A stretch of 32,491 nt of DNA from Acidobacteriota bacterium (GTDB lineage Bacteria; Acidobacteriota; Vicinamibacteria; Vicinamibacterales; JAFNAJ01): assembly GCA_016789685.1 (NCBI GenBank), contig JAEUQQ010000541.1, forward strand, positions 1 through 32,491, written 5' to 3'. Positions 24,713-31,835 of the stretch are shown piece by piece (the first letter of the stretch is position 1; every line of letters begins with the position of its first letter). Both the position numbers and the translations under genes were made by a program. Under the pieces are notes generated by a model. That model did no database searches, had not been told where the DNA came from, and saw only the letters and a program-made list of their open reading frames with translations.

Positions 24713-24806
24713 GGGGTCACGTCTTTCATTGCAGCATTTCTCAAGACCTGTCCCCCATGTCGCGGGGTCAGGTCTTGCGTTTTGCTGCAATGAAAGACGT
24801 GACCCC
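24713..24806. repeat. Long inverted repeat of two facing 43-bp units
   Basis: The outer arms 24713-24736 and 24783-24806 are perfect reverse complements over 24 bases (GGGGTCACGTCTTTCATT..., mirrored as ...AATGAAAGACGTGACCCC). After a short unpaired part, a second stem pairs AAGACCTGTCCCC with GGGGTCAGGTCTT, with one mismatch. Seen as modules, two 43-base units (24713-24755 and 24764-24806) face each other across eight bases. The same unit, identical in length and identical at about 30 of 43 positions, occurs in direct orientation at 17211 and 17311. The right arm ends on the first base of the methyltransferase stop codon (24806-24808, minus strand). This looks like a REP/BIME-type non-coding mobile repeat; a tyrosine transposase of the RAYT kind elsewhere in the genome is a possible driver. 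Confidence 0.9.
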
Positions 24807-25516
24807 TACGGGCGTTTGAGCACGAACAGGTTCAGGAAGCACCAGCCGGGGACCGGCAGCAGCGCTGTCAGCGCCTTGTGCAGCCACGTCAGCGACGCGG
24901 GATGGCGACGGATCAGCGCCGTCACCACCGGGATCGTCGGGAAGATGCCCGACCGCGACACCAGGCGCAGCCCGGCGCGCTCGAACAGCCGCATGTACTC
25001 GTACGCCGGCCTGTCGCCCGGATGCTTGATCTCGCTCGCCGTCCGGATCAGGCGCCCCAGCACCAGGAACTGCACCCGCGACTGCAGGTGCGCCAGGTTC
25101 GGCACCGAGATCAGCGCTTCACCCCCGGGCGCCAGCACCCGGTGGATCTCGGCCAGCGCCCGCGGCTGATCCTCGTAGCTCAGGTGCTCGAGCACGTCGA
25201 GACACAAGACACGGTCAAACGCCCCGTCGGCATACGGCAGCGCCATCAGCGAACCCTGCCGCACCAATGGCGTCGTGTAGTTCGGATCGATCCCCTCGAT
25301 CGCCAGCCGGCCCTGGTACTCCTCGACGATCAGGCCCTCGCCGCACCCGGCGTCGAGCACGGTCGTCGCCGGAGGCAGCGGATCGAGATAGCGCCGCACG
25401 AAGGCGCGCTTGGCCAGGTAGGTCGGCAGGTAGTCCCAGTCGCGATCGAGTTCGCGATGGTAGTCGCCGCGCGCGGCGTACTCGCCCTGCCGCACGTCAG
25501 ACGGCACGTCGGTCAT
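24806..25516 (-). CDS. Class I SAM-dependent methyltransferase
   Basis: The start is the ATG at 25516-25514, overlapping the STN-protein stop as ATGA, which gives 236 residues. Motif I is VLDAGCGEGLIVEEY (about 53-67), followed by IEGIDPNY with the ribose-binding acidic residue. VLCLDVLEHLSYEDQPRALAEIHRVLAPGGEALISVPNL, spanning about 108-146, covers motifs II and III. The C-terminal helix LLPVPGWCFLNLFVLKRP is hydrophobic and may touch the membrane. Similar enzymes in O-antigen and capsule loci methylate sugars or lipid-linked intermediates. Translational coupling to an exported STN-like protein is unusual. The stop codon touches the end of the inverted repeat. Confidence 0.9.
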   Translation of the reverse strand: MTDVPSDVRQGEYAARGDYHRELDRDWDYLPTYLAKRAFVRRYLDPLPPATTVLDAGCGEGLIVEEYQGRLAIEGIDPNYTTPLVRQGSLMALPYADGAFDRVLCLDVLEHLSYEDQPRALAEIHRVLAPGGEALISVPNLAHLQSRVQFLVLGRLIRTASEIKHPGDRPAYEYMRLFERAGLRLVSRSGIFPTIPVVTALIRRHPASLTWLHKALTALLPVPGWCFLNLFVLKRP

Positions 25517-26403
25517 TGGTTCGGCGGCGGCGGTGGCGGCTGGTACGGGTTGGCGTACTTGGCACGATCGGGCTGCATCGTGGTGGCGCCCTGCGCGCCC
25601 TGTTGCACCGGGATCCCATACGGATTGACCATCGCCGGCTGTTGTGTCGGCGCCTTGATGATCTCGCCCGGACGGGCGCTGCTGCCAGCCGCACCACCGG
25701 GCACGGTCGTTGGCGCTGCCTGCGTCGGCGTCCCGCCCATGCCATAGGGCGACATCGTCCCCGGGAACGTCGTGGGCGTCTGCGCCTGCCCTTGCCCCTG
25801 GCTCTGCTGCTGCTGCAACTGCTCGAGCCGCTTCTGCAGGAACTGCTGCGGGTTGGCGTAGTCGAAGTTCGTTTCGGGCGGCCGCCCATCGTCTCCGGAC
25901 TGCTGCTCGTCGGCCTCGACGGGTTCGGGTTCGGCCGGCGCTGCGGCCACGGCCGCTGGCGACGGCATCGGCGCCATGCCCGGCGACGGCTGGTTCATGC
26001 CGCCAGCCCGTCCGGCCGATGACGGCACCGGCCCGCCGCCCGCAGGCGCCGTGCTCGTCGGCAGGATCAGCACACGGTCGAATCGCGCCAGCGTCGCCTC
26101 CGGCACCGCGCGTTCGACGACCATGAAGCCGCTGGCCGCGCGCAACAGCACGTCGAGCGCCTGCCGCTCGGGCACGTTCTCGAGCCGCAGCGTCACAGGC
26201 CCGCCGGGGATCTTGTCGCCACCCACGATCCTGGTCTGCCCCACGCGGGCCCATTCGGCCAGGATCTGCCGCACCGGCACGTTGTCGGCGATCACCGTCA
26301 CGCGCCCATCGTGCATCGTCACCTTCAGCTCGCCGGCGGCGGTTGGCAACGAGCACACCACGACACAGGCCGCGGCCAGTCCAGCGCGAAGAAGGTTGGT
26401 CAT
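25513..26403 (-). CDS. Exported STN-domain-like protein with Pro/Gln-rich tail
   Basis: The 296-residue product starts at an ATG with GGGGAG eight bases upstream. A signal peptide is clear (LLRAGLAAACVVVCSLPTAAG). Residues about 25-105 resemble the short STN (secretin/TonB N-terminal) fold: VTVIADNVPVRQILAEWARVGQTRIVGGDKIPGGPVTLRLENVPERQALDVLLRAASGF, in about 35-92. In secretins and TonB receptors this fold binds partner proteins. Here no secretin pore follows. Instead the tail is low-complexity and rich in Pro, Gln, Gly and Ala, including a QKRLEQLQQQQSQGQGQAQ segment, ending in PPPPPPNQ. It may be a periplasmic adaptor that binds an envelope complex. It heads the minus-strand block and is divergent from the methyltransferase at 26464. 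Confidence 0.82.
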   Translation of the reverse strand: MTNLLRAGLAAACVVVCSLPTAAGELKVTMHDGRVTVIADNVPVRQILAEWARVGQTRIVGGDKIPGGPVTLRLENVPERQALDVLLRAASGFMVVERAVPEATLARFDRVLILPTSTAPAGGGPVPSSAGRAGGMNQPSPGMAPMPSPAAVAAAPAEPEPVEADEQQSGDDGRPPETNFDYANPQQFLQKRLEQLQQQQSQGQGQAQTPTTFPGTMSPYGMGGTPTQAAPTTVPGGAAGSSARPGEIIKAPTQQPAMVNPYGIPVQQGAQGATTMQPDRAKYANPYQPPPPPPNQ

Positions 26404-26422
26404 GAGCAGAGACTCCCCAGTG

Positions 26423-26428
26423 AGTATA
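26423..26428 (-). promoter_or_regulatory. Probable -10 box for the STN-like gene
   Basis: On the minus strand this reads TATACT, one base away from TATAAT. The expected +1 is near 26416, giving a leader of only about 13 bases that still includes the GGGGAG ribosome site. It overlaps the plus-strand promoter zone of the divergent gene, so the two promoters probably compete for RNA polymerase. Confidence 0.45.
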
Positions 26429-26443
26429 ACTCCGCCACGACCC

Positions 26444-26449
26444 TATAAT
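26444..26449 (+). promoter_or_regulatory. Probable -10 box for the methyltransferase at 26464
   Basis: A perfect TATAAT lies 14 bases upstream of the ATG. Transcription would start near 26456, giving a leader of about eight bases with no Shine-Dalgarno sequence, so translation is probably of the leaderless kind. No convincing -35 box is seen at 26421-26426 (TGAGTA). Confidence 0.5.
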
Positions 26450-26463
26450 GGCCCCGCCTCCTG

Positions 26464-27153
26464 ATGGCCTCCCTGCTCAAGCGCCTCGACCGCCGGCTCA
26501 CCGCCAAGCTCACCCGTCCGCCCCTCGAGCGCTTCCTCCGGGCTCACGCCTCAGGCGCGTTCACCCTCGACCTCGGCTCGAGCGTCGGCTTCTACGCGAC
26601 ACTCTTCCCGCGCCGCGTGATGCTCGACATCAGGCCGATGCCCGGGGTGCAGGTCGTCGGCGACGCGCACGCGCTCTGCTTCGGCGACCGCCAGTTTGAC
26701 GTCGTGCTCTGCACCGAGGTGCTCGAGCACCTCTGCGAACCGCAGCGCGCCATCGACGAGATGATGCGCGTCCTGCGCCCCGGCGGCACGCTGCTGCTGA
26801 CCACCCGGTTCCTCTTTCCCATCCACGACGCGCCCGGCGATTTCTTCCGCTACACCCGGTTTGGCCTGCAGCACCTGCTCAGGAAGTGGGACCAGGTCGA
26901 GATCACCGAGGAAACCGACGAAATCGGCACCCTGGCCGTCCTGACCCAACGGATCGGCATCCAGGCCGAGACGCTGGGATGGCGGCCACTCCGGCTGTGC
27001 TGGCACCTGCTGGCCCGCTGCATCACGCCGTGGCGCTTCCTCATCACCGCACGGCGCGGCGACAGTCTCGGCACGCCCATCGCACACCGCATCATGACCA
27101 GCGGCTACTACGTGAAGGCCACCCGGCCAGCCGCCCCGGCCGCCTCGACCTAG
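26464..27153 (+). CDS. Class I SAM-dependent methyltransferase
   Basis: The 229-residue product has a shortened methyltransferase type 11 core. Motif I is FTLDLGSSVGFYATLFP (about 33-49), with Ser-Ser in place of the usual Gly-Cys-Gly, so SAM binding needs caution. VMLDIRPMPGVQVVGDAHALCFGDRQFDVVLCTEVLEHL, about 53-91, covers motifs II and III, and MMRVLRPGGTLLLTTRFLFPIHDAPGDFFRYTRFGLQHLLRKW (about 100-142) is typical of the family. The FFRYT element is common in enzymes acting on sugars or lipid-linked glycans. It begins a plus-strand pair with the GT-C gene, whose ATG is 25 bases downstream, and is divergent from the STN-like gene. Confidence 0.88.
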   Translation: MASLLKRLDRRLTAKLTRPPLERFLRAHASGAFTLDLGSSVGFYATLFPRRVMLDIRPMPGVQVVGDAHALCFGDRQFDVVLCTEVLEHLCEPQRAIDEMMRVLRPGGTLLLTTRFLFPIHDAPGDFFRYTRFGLQHLLRKWDQVEITEETDEIGTLAVLTQRIGIQAETLGWRPLRLCWHLLARCITPWRFLITARRGDSLGTPIAHRIMTSGYYVKATRPAAPAAST

Positions 27154-27177
27154 GCCCCGACCGCCTGTCTGCGGACC

Positions 27178-28758
27178 ATGCCCGCACGCCTGCGCACGAT
27201 CGTTCCCGTCCTCCTGCTGCTTGCCGGCCTCGCCCCGCGCCTGCTGTCGCTGACCACGCCGGCCCGCGTGGCCGCGTCGATCAGCGAAGACGGCTACCTG
27301 ATGCTCACGGTCGCCCGCAACCTCGCCGACGGGCGCGGACTCAGCACGGCCGCCGGCACGATACCCACCAACGGCGTGCAGCCGCTCGTCACGTTTGCCT
27401 GGGCCGGCGTGCACGCCGTCACGACGAGCGACGAGGCGGCGCTGCGCGTGGTCGTGGTGCTGGAACTGCTGACGGCCCTGGCCGGCGCGTGGCTCGTCGG
27501 CGCACTCGCGCGGCACTGGTTCGCCTCGCACCCCGATTCCACCGCGGTCGGATGGTGGGCCGGTGCCGCGTGGTTCGCTTCGCCCGTGGCGCTTCGCCAC
27601 ACCACCAACGGCCTCGAGACAGGGTTCTACGCGGTGACGATCGCCAGCGTCGTGCTGCTCGATGCTCGCTGGCGCGCGCGCCGATCGTTCGCGGTGTCGC
27701 TGCTGATCGGGATGCTGCTCGGTGTCGCGGTCCTGGTCCGCAACGACGCTGCCCTGCTCGTCGCCGCCTGGTGCCTCGTTCGGCTCTTCGCACCCGGCCA
27801 CGCTGGCCCGGGCGTTGCCGACGCCGAACCCGAGACGTTTGCCAGGCGGCTCGCGCACGCGAACGTCGCTGGCCTGGCCAGCGTCGCCGTCGCGTCGCCG
27901 TGGCTCGCCTTCAACCTCACGCGCTTCGGCAGCATCGTGCCCATCAGCGGCCGCTCGCAGTCGCTCGACACGATGTTCGGCGAGAACCTGTCGAAGGTGC
28001 CGCGCGTGCTCGCCGAGTACGCGCTCGGCGGCCTCCCGCTGCCCGACACGGCGCAGCGCGGCGCATGGCCGGGCGTCATTGCCGTCGTGCTCGTCGCCAC
28101 CCTGGCCATGGCGTGGGCGCGCCGCGAACGCCTCGGCGTGCGCATCGACCGGTCGCTCGTCGTGCTGGCCCTGTTTGTCGCGGGGCTGGCGACGTACTAC
28201 GGCTGCTTCTTCGCGGCCGGACACTTCCTGTCGCGGTACCTGTTTCCGCTGGCGCTCGTGATGCTGCCCCTCGTCGCCGCGGCACTGGTGCGCATGGCGC
28301 AGGCCGCGTCGCCGCTGGCCCTGGCAGGCGTCGCGGGCTGGCTGGCGGCGGCGTGCATGGCCGACGCGCGCTTCGCCGAGCGCGCCAACCGCCATCCGCA
28401 CATGCACGTGGTCGAGTGGGTGCGCGCCAACGTGCCGGCCGGCGACTGGGTCGCGGCGCCGCAGAGCGGGACGGTCGGCTACTTCCACGATCGCACCGTG
28501 AACCTCGACGGGAAGGTGAATCCCGAGGCCCTGCGCGCGCGCGACGAAGGCCGGCTGTTCCGCTACGTGGCCGACGACACCGAGGCGCGCGTCATCGTCG
28601 ACTGGTTTGGCCTGGCGCGGTGGATGGACGACCCGGCGAGCGTCAAGGACGAGCGCGACAGTGGCGTGCTGGCCGCACGATTCAGGTACAGGGTGCGGGA
28701 CGCCGGGGCCAACCTCGTGGTGCTTGAGCGGATTCCGCACACGACTGGGCGAAATTGA
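27178..28758 (+). CDS. Membrane GT-C glycosyltransferase
   Basis: The 526-residue protein starts at an ATG 25 bases below the methyltransferase stop. It has a signal-anchor helix, a first periplasmic loop with the acidic pair of GT-C enzymes (AASISEDGYLMLTVARNLADGRGLS, about 32-56) and roughly ten more helices. LRHTTNGLETGFYAV (about 140-154) and FNLTRFGSIVPISGRSQ are recurrent in bacterial GT-C proteins of unknown specificity. A soluble C-terminal domain (about 400-526) contains VRANVPAGDWVAAPQSGTVGYF, a motif common in mannosyl- and arabinosyl-like GT-C proteins. It is the third GT-C enzyme of the window and should use a polyprenyl-phosphate sugar. The stop codon overlaps the -35 box of the promoter for the next gene. 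Confidence 0.87.
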   Translation: MPARLRTIVPVLLLLAGLAPRLLSLTTPARVAASISEDGYLMLTVARNLADGRGLSTAAGTIPTNGVQPLVTFAWAGVHAVTTSDEAALRVVVVLELLTALAGAWLVGALARHWFASHPDSTAVGWWAGAAWFASPVALRHTTNGLETGFYAVTIASVVLLDARWRARRSFAVSLLIGMLLGVAVLVRNDAALLVAAWCLVRLFAPGHAGPGVADAEPETFARRLAHANVAGLASVAVASPWLAFNLTRFGSIVPISGRSQSLDTMFGENLSKVPRVLAEYALGGLPLPDTAQRGAWPGVIAVVLVATLAMAWARRERLGVRIDRSLVVLALFVAGLATYYGCFFAAGHFLSRYLFPLALVMLPLVAAALVRMAQAASPLALAGVAGWLAAACMADARFAERANRHPHMHVVEWVRANVPAGDWVAAPQSGTVGYFHDRTVNLDGKVNPEALRARDEGRLFRYVADDTEARVIVDWFGLARWMDDPASVKDERDSGVLAARFRYRVRDAGANLVVLERIPHTTGRN

Positions 28759-28782
28759 CGAGCTAATGAAGCGGTGTAAAGT
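28755..28782 (+). promoter_or_regulatory. Candidate promoter for the repeat-protein gene
   Basis: TTGACG (28755-28760) matches the -35 consensus at five of six positions and overlaps the stop codon of the upstream gene. After 16 bases comes TAAAGT (28777-28782), a four-of-six match to the -10 box. The expected +1, near 28789, lies at the foot of the first hairpin of the leader. Confidence 0.5.
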
Positions 28783-28784
28783 AT

Positions 28785-28954
28785 CCCGTCGGCAAGCTGA
28801 GCCGACGTGCGGGCCGGGGAGAGGCCTGCGCAGCCACGTCAGGGCGGGCACACGGTGCTCGTGGTGGCGGGGACTGTCGCGGGCGAGTTGCCCCTCCGAT
28901 ACGCATAAGGGGACAGGCTCGGCTCCCAACTGATCCGTTCAACACAGGTCTGCA
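28785..28954 (+). other. Structured leader of the repeat-protein gene
   Basis: About 165 bases separate the predicted transcription start from the ATG. They contain a row of hairpins. The first has arms CGTCGGC and GCCGACG (28787-28793, 28801-28807) with loop AAGCTGA. The second has GCGGGCC and GGCCTGC (28809-28815, 28823-28829, one wobble pair) with loop GGGGAGA. A longer imperfect one, about 28833-28868, pairs GCCACG with the CGTGGTGGC end. GGGC-GAGTT-GCCC closes the series near 28881-28893. I see no open frame here. The structure could be a regulatory RNA leader, but I do not recognise a known riboswitch. Confidence 0.4.
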
Positions 28955-31672
28955 ATGATGGCATCCAGAGAGTGGCGTGAGGTGTGCCGCGCGACCGCGT
29001 TCGTCGCGGTATGCGCGGCGTTGGCGTGCGCAGTGCCTGCCGAGGTGTCGGCACAAGCGTCGCAGCTTGGCGGGACGATCACGGTCGCGCAGGGCAGCAT
29101 CCGCTACGCCGACATCGGCTACGACCCCGTCAACAACGTGTACCTCGTCGTCTCGGGGGCCGAGCGTGTGCAGGCGCGCTTCGTCAGCGCCTCGGGCACC
29201 GTGCTTGGCAACGTGGCCGGCGTGCCAGACGTCGTCAGCGGCGCTTATGCCCCTCGCGTCGTCTACAGCCCCGACATCGGTGGCGTCGGCGGCTTCCTGG
29301 TGACCTGGCTCGATCTGCGGCTCGATCCGAAGGCGCAGCAGACACACGTCCGCGGGCGGATGGTGCGTTTCGATCCGACGAGCGGACAGGTGGTGCTGAT
29401 GTCGCCCGACTTCTTCATCTCGGCCGCGCCGGGTGGGGCCGGTGCCGAGTCGGCTGCCGTTGCCGCCTACTCGCCGACCAGCAAGGAGTTCCTGGTCGCG
29501 TGGCGCCAGGGTGACGGACGGGCGAACCTGTTCGACATCCATGCGCAGCGCGTGGACCTGCTGGGGAACCTGCTCGGCGGCGATCTGACGCTCACCTACG
29601 ACGTGCACTGGCAGACTACGCCGGCCATCGCCCACGACCCGTTGAGCAATTCGTTCCTTGTCGTGTGGTCGAACTTCACCGAGCCCAAGGGGCCTGGTGG
29701 CGTGCAGGCGCGTCGCGTCGATGCCGGCACAGGTGTGCTCGCACCGACGGTCCAGGTCTTCACCGGCCTCGAGGGTTACACGCCCGACGTGACCCTGATT
29801 CCCAACACGGGGAACTACCTCATCACGTACTTCAATGCCACCGTGCACTACGGGTTGCGTGTCGATGCCTCGGGTGTGACCATCGCCGGCGCCGCACCGA
29901 TGCCGCTCCTGGCGGGTTCGAAGTCGTACAACGGCTGGAGCGTCGATTTCAGCCCCGTGTCGAACTCGTTCTTTGCCGTGCTGCACGGGTCGGCAGCCGA
30001 GGACTGGGGCATCGAGTTCGACGTCAATGGCATCTCGACGGGCCTGATCACCGCCACGTCGACCGGCGTGAAAGAGGGCAACTACAACCCGCGCGTCGCG
30101 GCGCGCACCGGTGGCACGGCTGCCGAGTGGATGCTCGCGGTGCAGACGTCCGATCTCAAGCCCACGTCGCTCGTGACCGCGCAGCTGATCACCAGCCCGA
30201 CCCGCAACCCCGCGCCGGGCGGGGGAGAACCCCCGCCACCGGCTCCGACGCCAATCCCGGTGACCGACGCCAGCGCCATCGACTGGAACAGCGCCCCCAA
30301 CGGCGCCCAGTTCTTCCCCGAGGGCAACGCGACGTCTGACGGCACGTACGACTTCAACACGTACTACGAGTTGATCAACGTCAACAGCGTCGACGCCAGC
30401 GTCCGTGCCTACTTCGCCAAGCAGACCAGCGACGGCTCGGTGGTGCTCAAGGAAGCCAACTTCGTGGTCAAGGCCAACGAACGGCGCACCATCGACCTCA
30501 AGGGCCTCAACCTGCCCGGCGCGTGGTCGGCGGTGTTCCAGTCGCAGACGCTCTTCGTGCCCGTGCAGGTGCAGCAGTCGCTCTACTGGGGCCAGGGCCT
30601 CGAGGGCAGCAGCGGCGAGAAGGGCGTGTCGGGCACGAGCGCGGTGTGGTTCTTCGCCGAGGGCACGCGCAAGGCCAACGACTTCTTCGCGACGTTCTTC
30701 CAGCTGTTCAACCCGTTGACGACGCCGCTGGTCGTGCGGGGCGAGTACTACACCGACGGCTCGTCGCAGCCCATCACGCGCGAGTACACGTTGCCGCCCA
30801 GCAGCCGGTTCACGGTGTGGGCCAACCAGGTTCCCGAACTCGCCGACAAGGACTTCTCGACGGCGTTCCGGGCCGTCGATGGCCAGTCGGGTTTCGTTGC
30901 CCAGCGATCGATGTTCTGGGGACCCGGCTACGCGGGTGGGCACACGTCGATCGGCGTCACGGGCGCCGATGACGAGTGGCAGTTCGCCGAGGGCGCCGCG
31001 TTCGACAACTTCGACACGTACTACCTGCTGCTCAACACCAACCCCTACGACATCGCGGTGACCGTGTCGTACCTCACGCGCGACGGTTTCGTGGCGCGTC
31101 CTGACGGGCTCGTGATCGTGCGCGCCAACTCGCGCACGAACGTGCACCTCAACTCCGACCTGGGCAACGTCGGCGCGGTTGCGGCGACATTCAAGTCGAC
31201 CGACGGCTCGCCGTTCGTCGTCGAGCGGTCGATCTACTGGGGCGGTGGCTTCCCCAACTGGGTCGAGGGCACCAACGTGTTCGGCGTCACCGATCCGTCC
31301 ATGTCGTGGCGTGTGCCCGACGGATCAGACGCGCCGCTCGTCGACAGCTACCTGCTCATCGCGAATCCCAACACCATTCCCGTCGAAGTCATGGTGCGGT
31401 TCTACGTCGAGGGCAAGGGACGCTACACGCCCCCGGCACCGCTCATCATTCCGGCGCTCACGCGTGCGACGATCGACATGAGCAATCCGTCGCTGCTCGG
31501 CTTCACCGAGGCCGACCTGACGGCCCTCAAGGGCCAGTCGTTCGGCGTCAGTGTCGACAGTCACACCGCCAACGGCCCGGTCATCGTCGAGCAGGCCGTG
31601 TATCGCAACCTGCAGCCGGGCGTCTTCTGGCGCGCGGGCTCGAGCGCCTTCGGGATTCCGATCATTCCGTAG
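28955..31672 (+). CDS. Large exported protein with four C-terminal beta repeats
   Basis: The 905-residue product has a signal peptide (ATAFVAVCAALACAVPAEVSAQA), cut after about residue 32. Residues about 35-415 are beta-rich repeats such as VVYSPDIGGVGGFLVTWLD, AYSPTSKEFLVAWRQGD and AHDPLSNSFLVVWSNF, the pattern of a beta-propeller. A Pro-rich linker (about 418-432) leads to four repeats beginning near residues 443, 564, 675 and 785. Each has an 'FAEG...DFNTYYLLLNPN' opening, a central 'R-T-I/V-L' strand and a closing 'VERSIYWG'. This repeat type is common in exported proteins of unknown role from actinobacteria and acidobacteria. No anchor is visible, so it is secreted or outer-surface. ATG at 28955 and 28958 are adjacent; only a weak AGG precedes them. 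Confidence 0.88.
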   Translation: MMASREWREVCRATAFVAVCAALACAVPAEVSAQASQLGGTITVAQGSIRYADIGYDPVNNVYLVVSGAERVQARFVSASGTVLGNVAGVPDVVSGAYAPRVVYSPDIGGVGGFLVTWLDLRLDPKAQQTHVRGRMVRFDPTSGQVVLMSPDFFISAAPGGAGAESAAVAAYSPTSKEFLVAWRQGDGRANLFDIHAQRVDLLGNLLGGDLTLTYDVHWQTTPAIAHDPLSNSFLVVWSNFTEPKGPGGVQARRVDAGTGVLAPTVQVFTGLEGYTPDVTLIPNTGNYLITYFNATVHYGLRVDASGVTIAGAAPMPLLAGSKSYNGWSVDFSPVSNSFFAVLHGSAAEDWGIEFDVNGISTGLITATSTGVKEGNYNPRVAARTGGTAAEWMLAVQTSDLKPTSLVTAQLITSPTRNPAPGGGEPPPPAPTPIPVTDASAIDWNSAPNGAQFFPEGNATSDGTYDFNTYYELINVNSVDASVRAYFAKQTSDGSVVLKEANFVVKANERRTIDLKGLNLPGAWSAVFQSQTLFVPVQVQQSLYWGQGLEGSSGEKGVSGTSAVWFFAEGTRKANDFFATFFQLFNPLTTPLVVRGEYYTDGSSQPITREYTLPPSSRFTVWANQVPELADKDFSTAFRAVDGQSGFVAQRSMFWGPGYAGGHTSIGVTGADDEWQFAEGAAFDNFDTYYLLLNTNPYDIAVTVSYLTRDGFVARPDGLVIVRANSRTNVHLNSDLGNVGAVAATFKSTDGSPFVVERSIYWGGGFPNWVEGTNVFGVTDPSMSWRVPDGSDAPLVDSYLLIANPNTIPVEVMVRFYVEGKGRYTPPAPLIIPALTRATIDMSNPSLLGFTEADLTALKGQSFGVSVDSHTANGPVIVEQAVYRNLQPGVFWRAGSSAFGIPIIP

Positions 31673-31835
31673 GCGGTGCACGCGAGTCGCAGAGGCGCAC
31701 TGGATGAGTGGCGCCTCGCCGCGGCATCGCGTTCGTCATGTGCATTCCCCGGGGCGCGTGGTCGTCGATCACGCGCCCCTGGCGTTTCTGCCCACGTCGT
31801 CAGGCTTCGGTGCGGCGTGCGGCGTCAGAACATTC
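31673..31835. other. Intergenic region with terminator
   Basis: This 163-base gap holds the strong hairpin at 31751-31779, described separately. The 55 bases between the hairpin and the next ATG contain the next gene's leader but no clear -10 box or Shine-Dalgarno sequence. No gene is seen in it. Confidence 0.5.
31751..31779 (+). terminator. Probable intrinsic terminator after the repeat-protein gene
   Basis: The arms GGGGCGCGTG and CACGCGCCCC are perfect over ten bases, with loop GTCGTCGAT. The stem is followed by TGGCGTTTCTG, with a short T-run. It lies 78 bases below the stop of the repeat-protein gene and ahead of the next plus-strand gene. The weak T-run makes this a probable rather than certain intrinsic terminator. 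Confidence 0.6.

Noticed and set aside
28809..28870. GEMM (c-di-GMP) or glycine riboswitch in the leader
   Set aside because: GGGGAGAGGCC loosely recalls the glycine element, but the conserved core sequences of either class are missing.
28909..28920. Further copy of the 43-bp repeat unit
   Set aside because: GGGGACAGGCTC matches one end in inverted orientation, but the expected GTGACCCC end is absent 43 bases on, so the match is too short to count.
26551..31147. Two open frames of about 790 codons on the minus strand (26551-28929 and 28763-31147)
   Set aside because: Both are antisense to a methyltransferase, a GT-C enzyme and the exported repeat protein, and show only Arg/His/Gly-rich low-information sequence.
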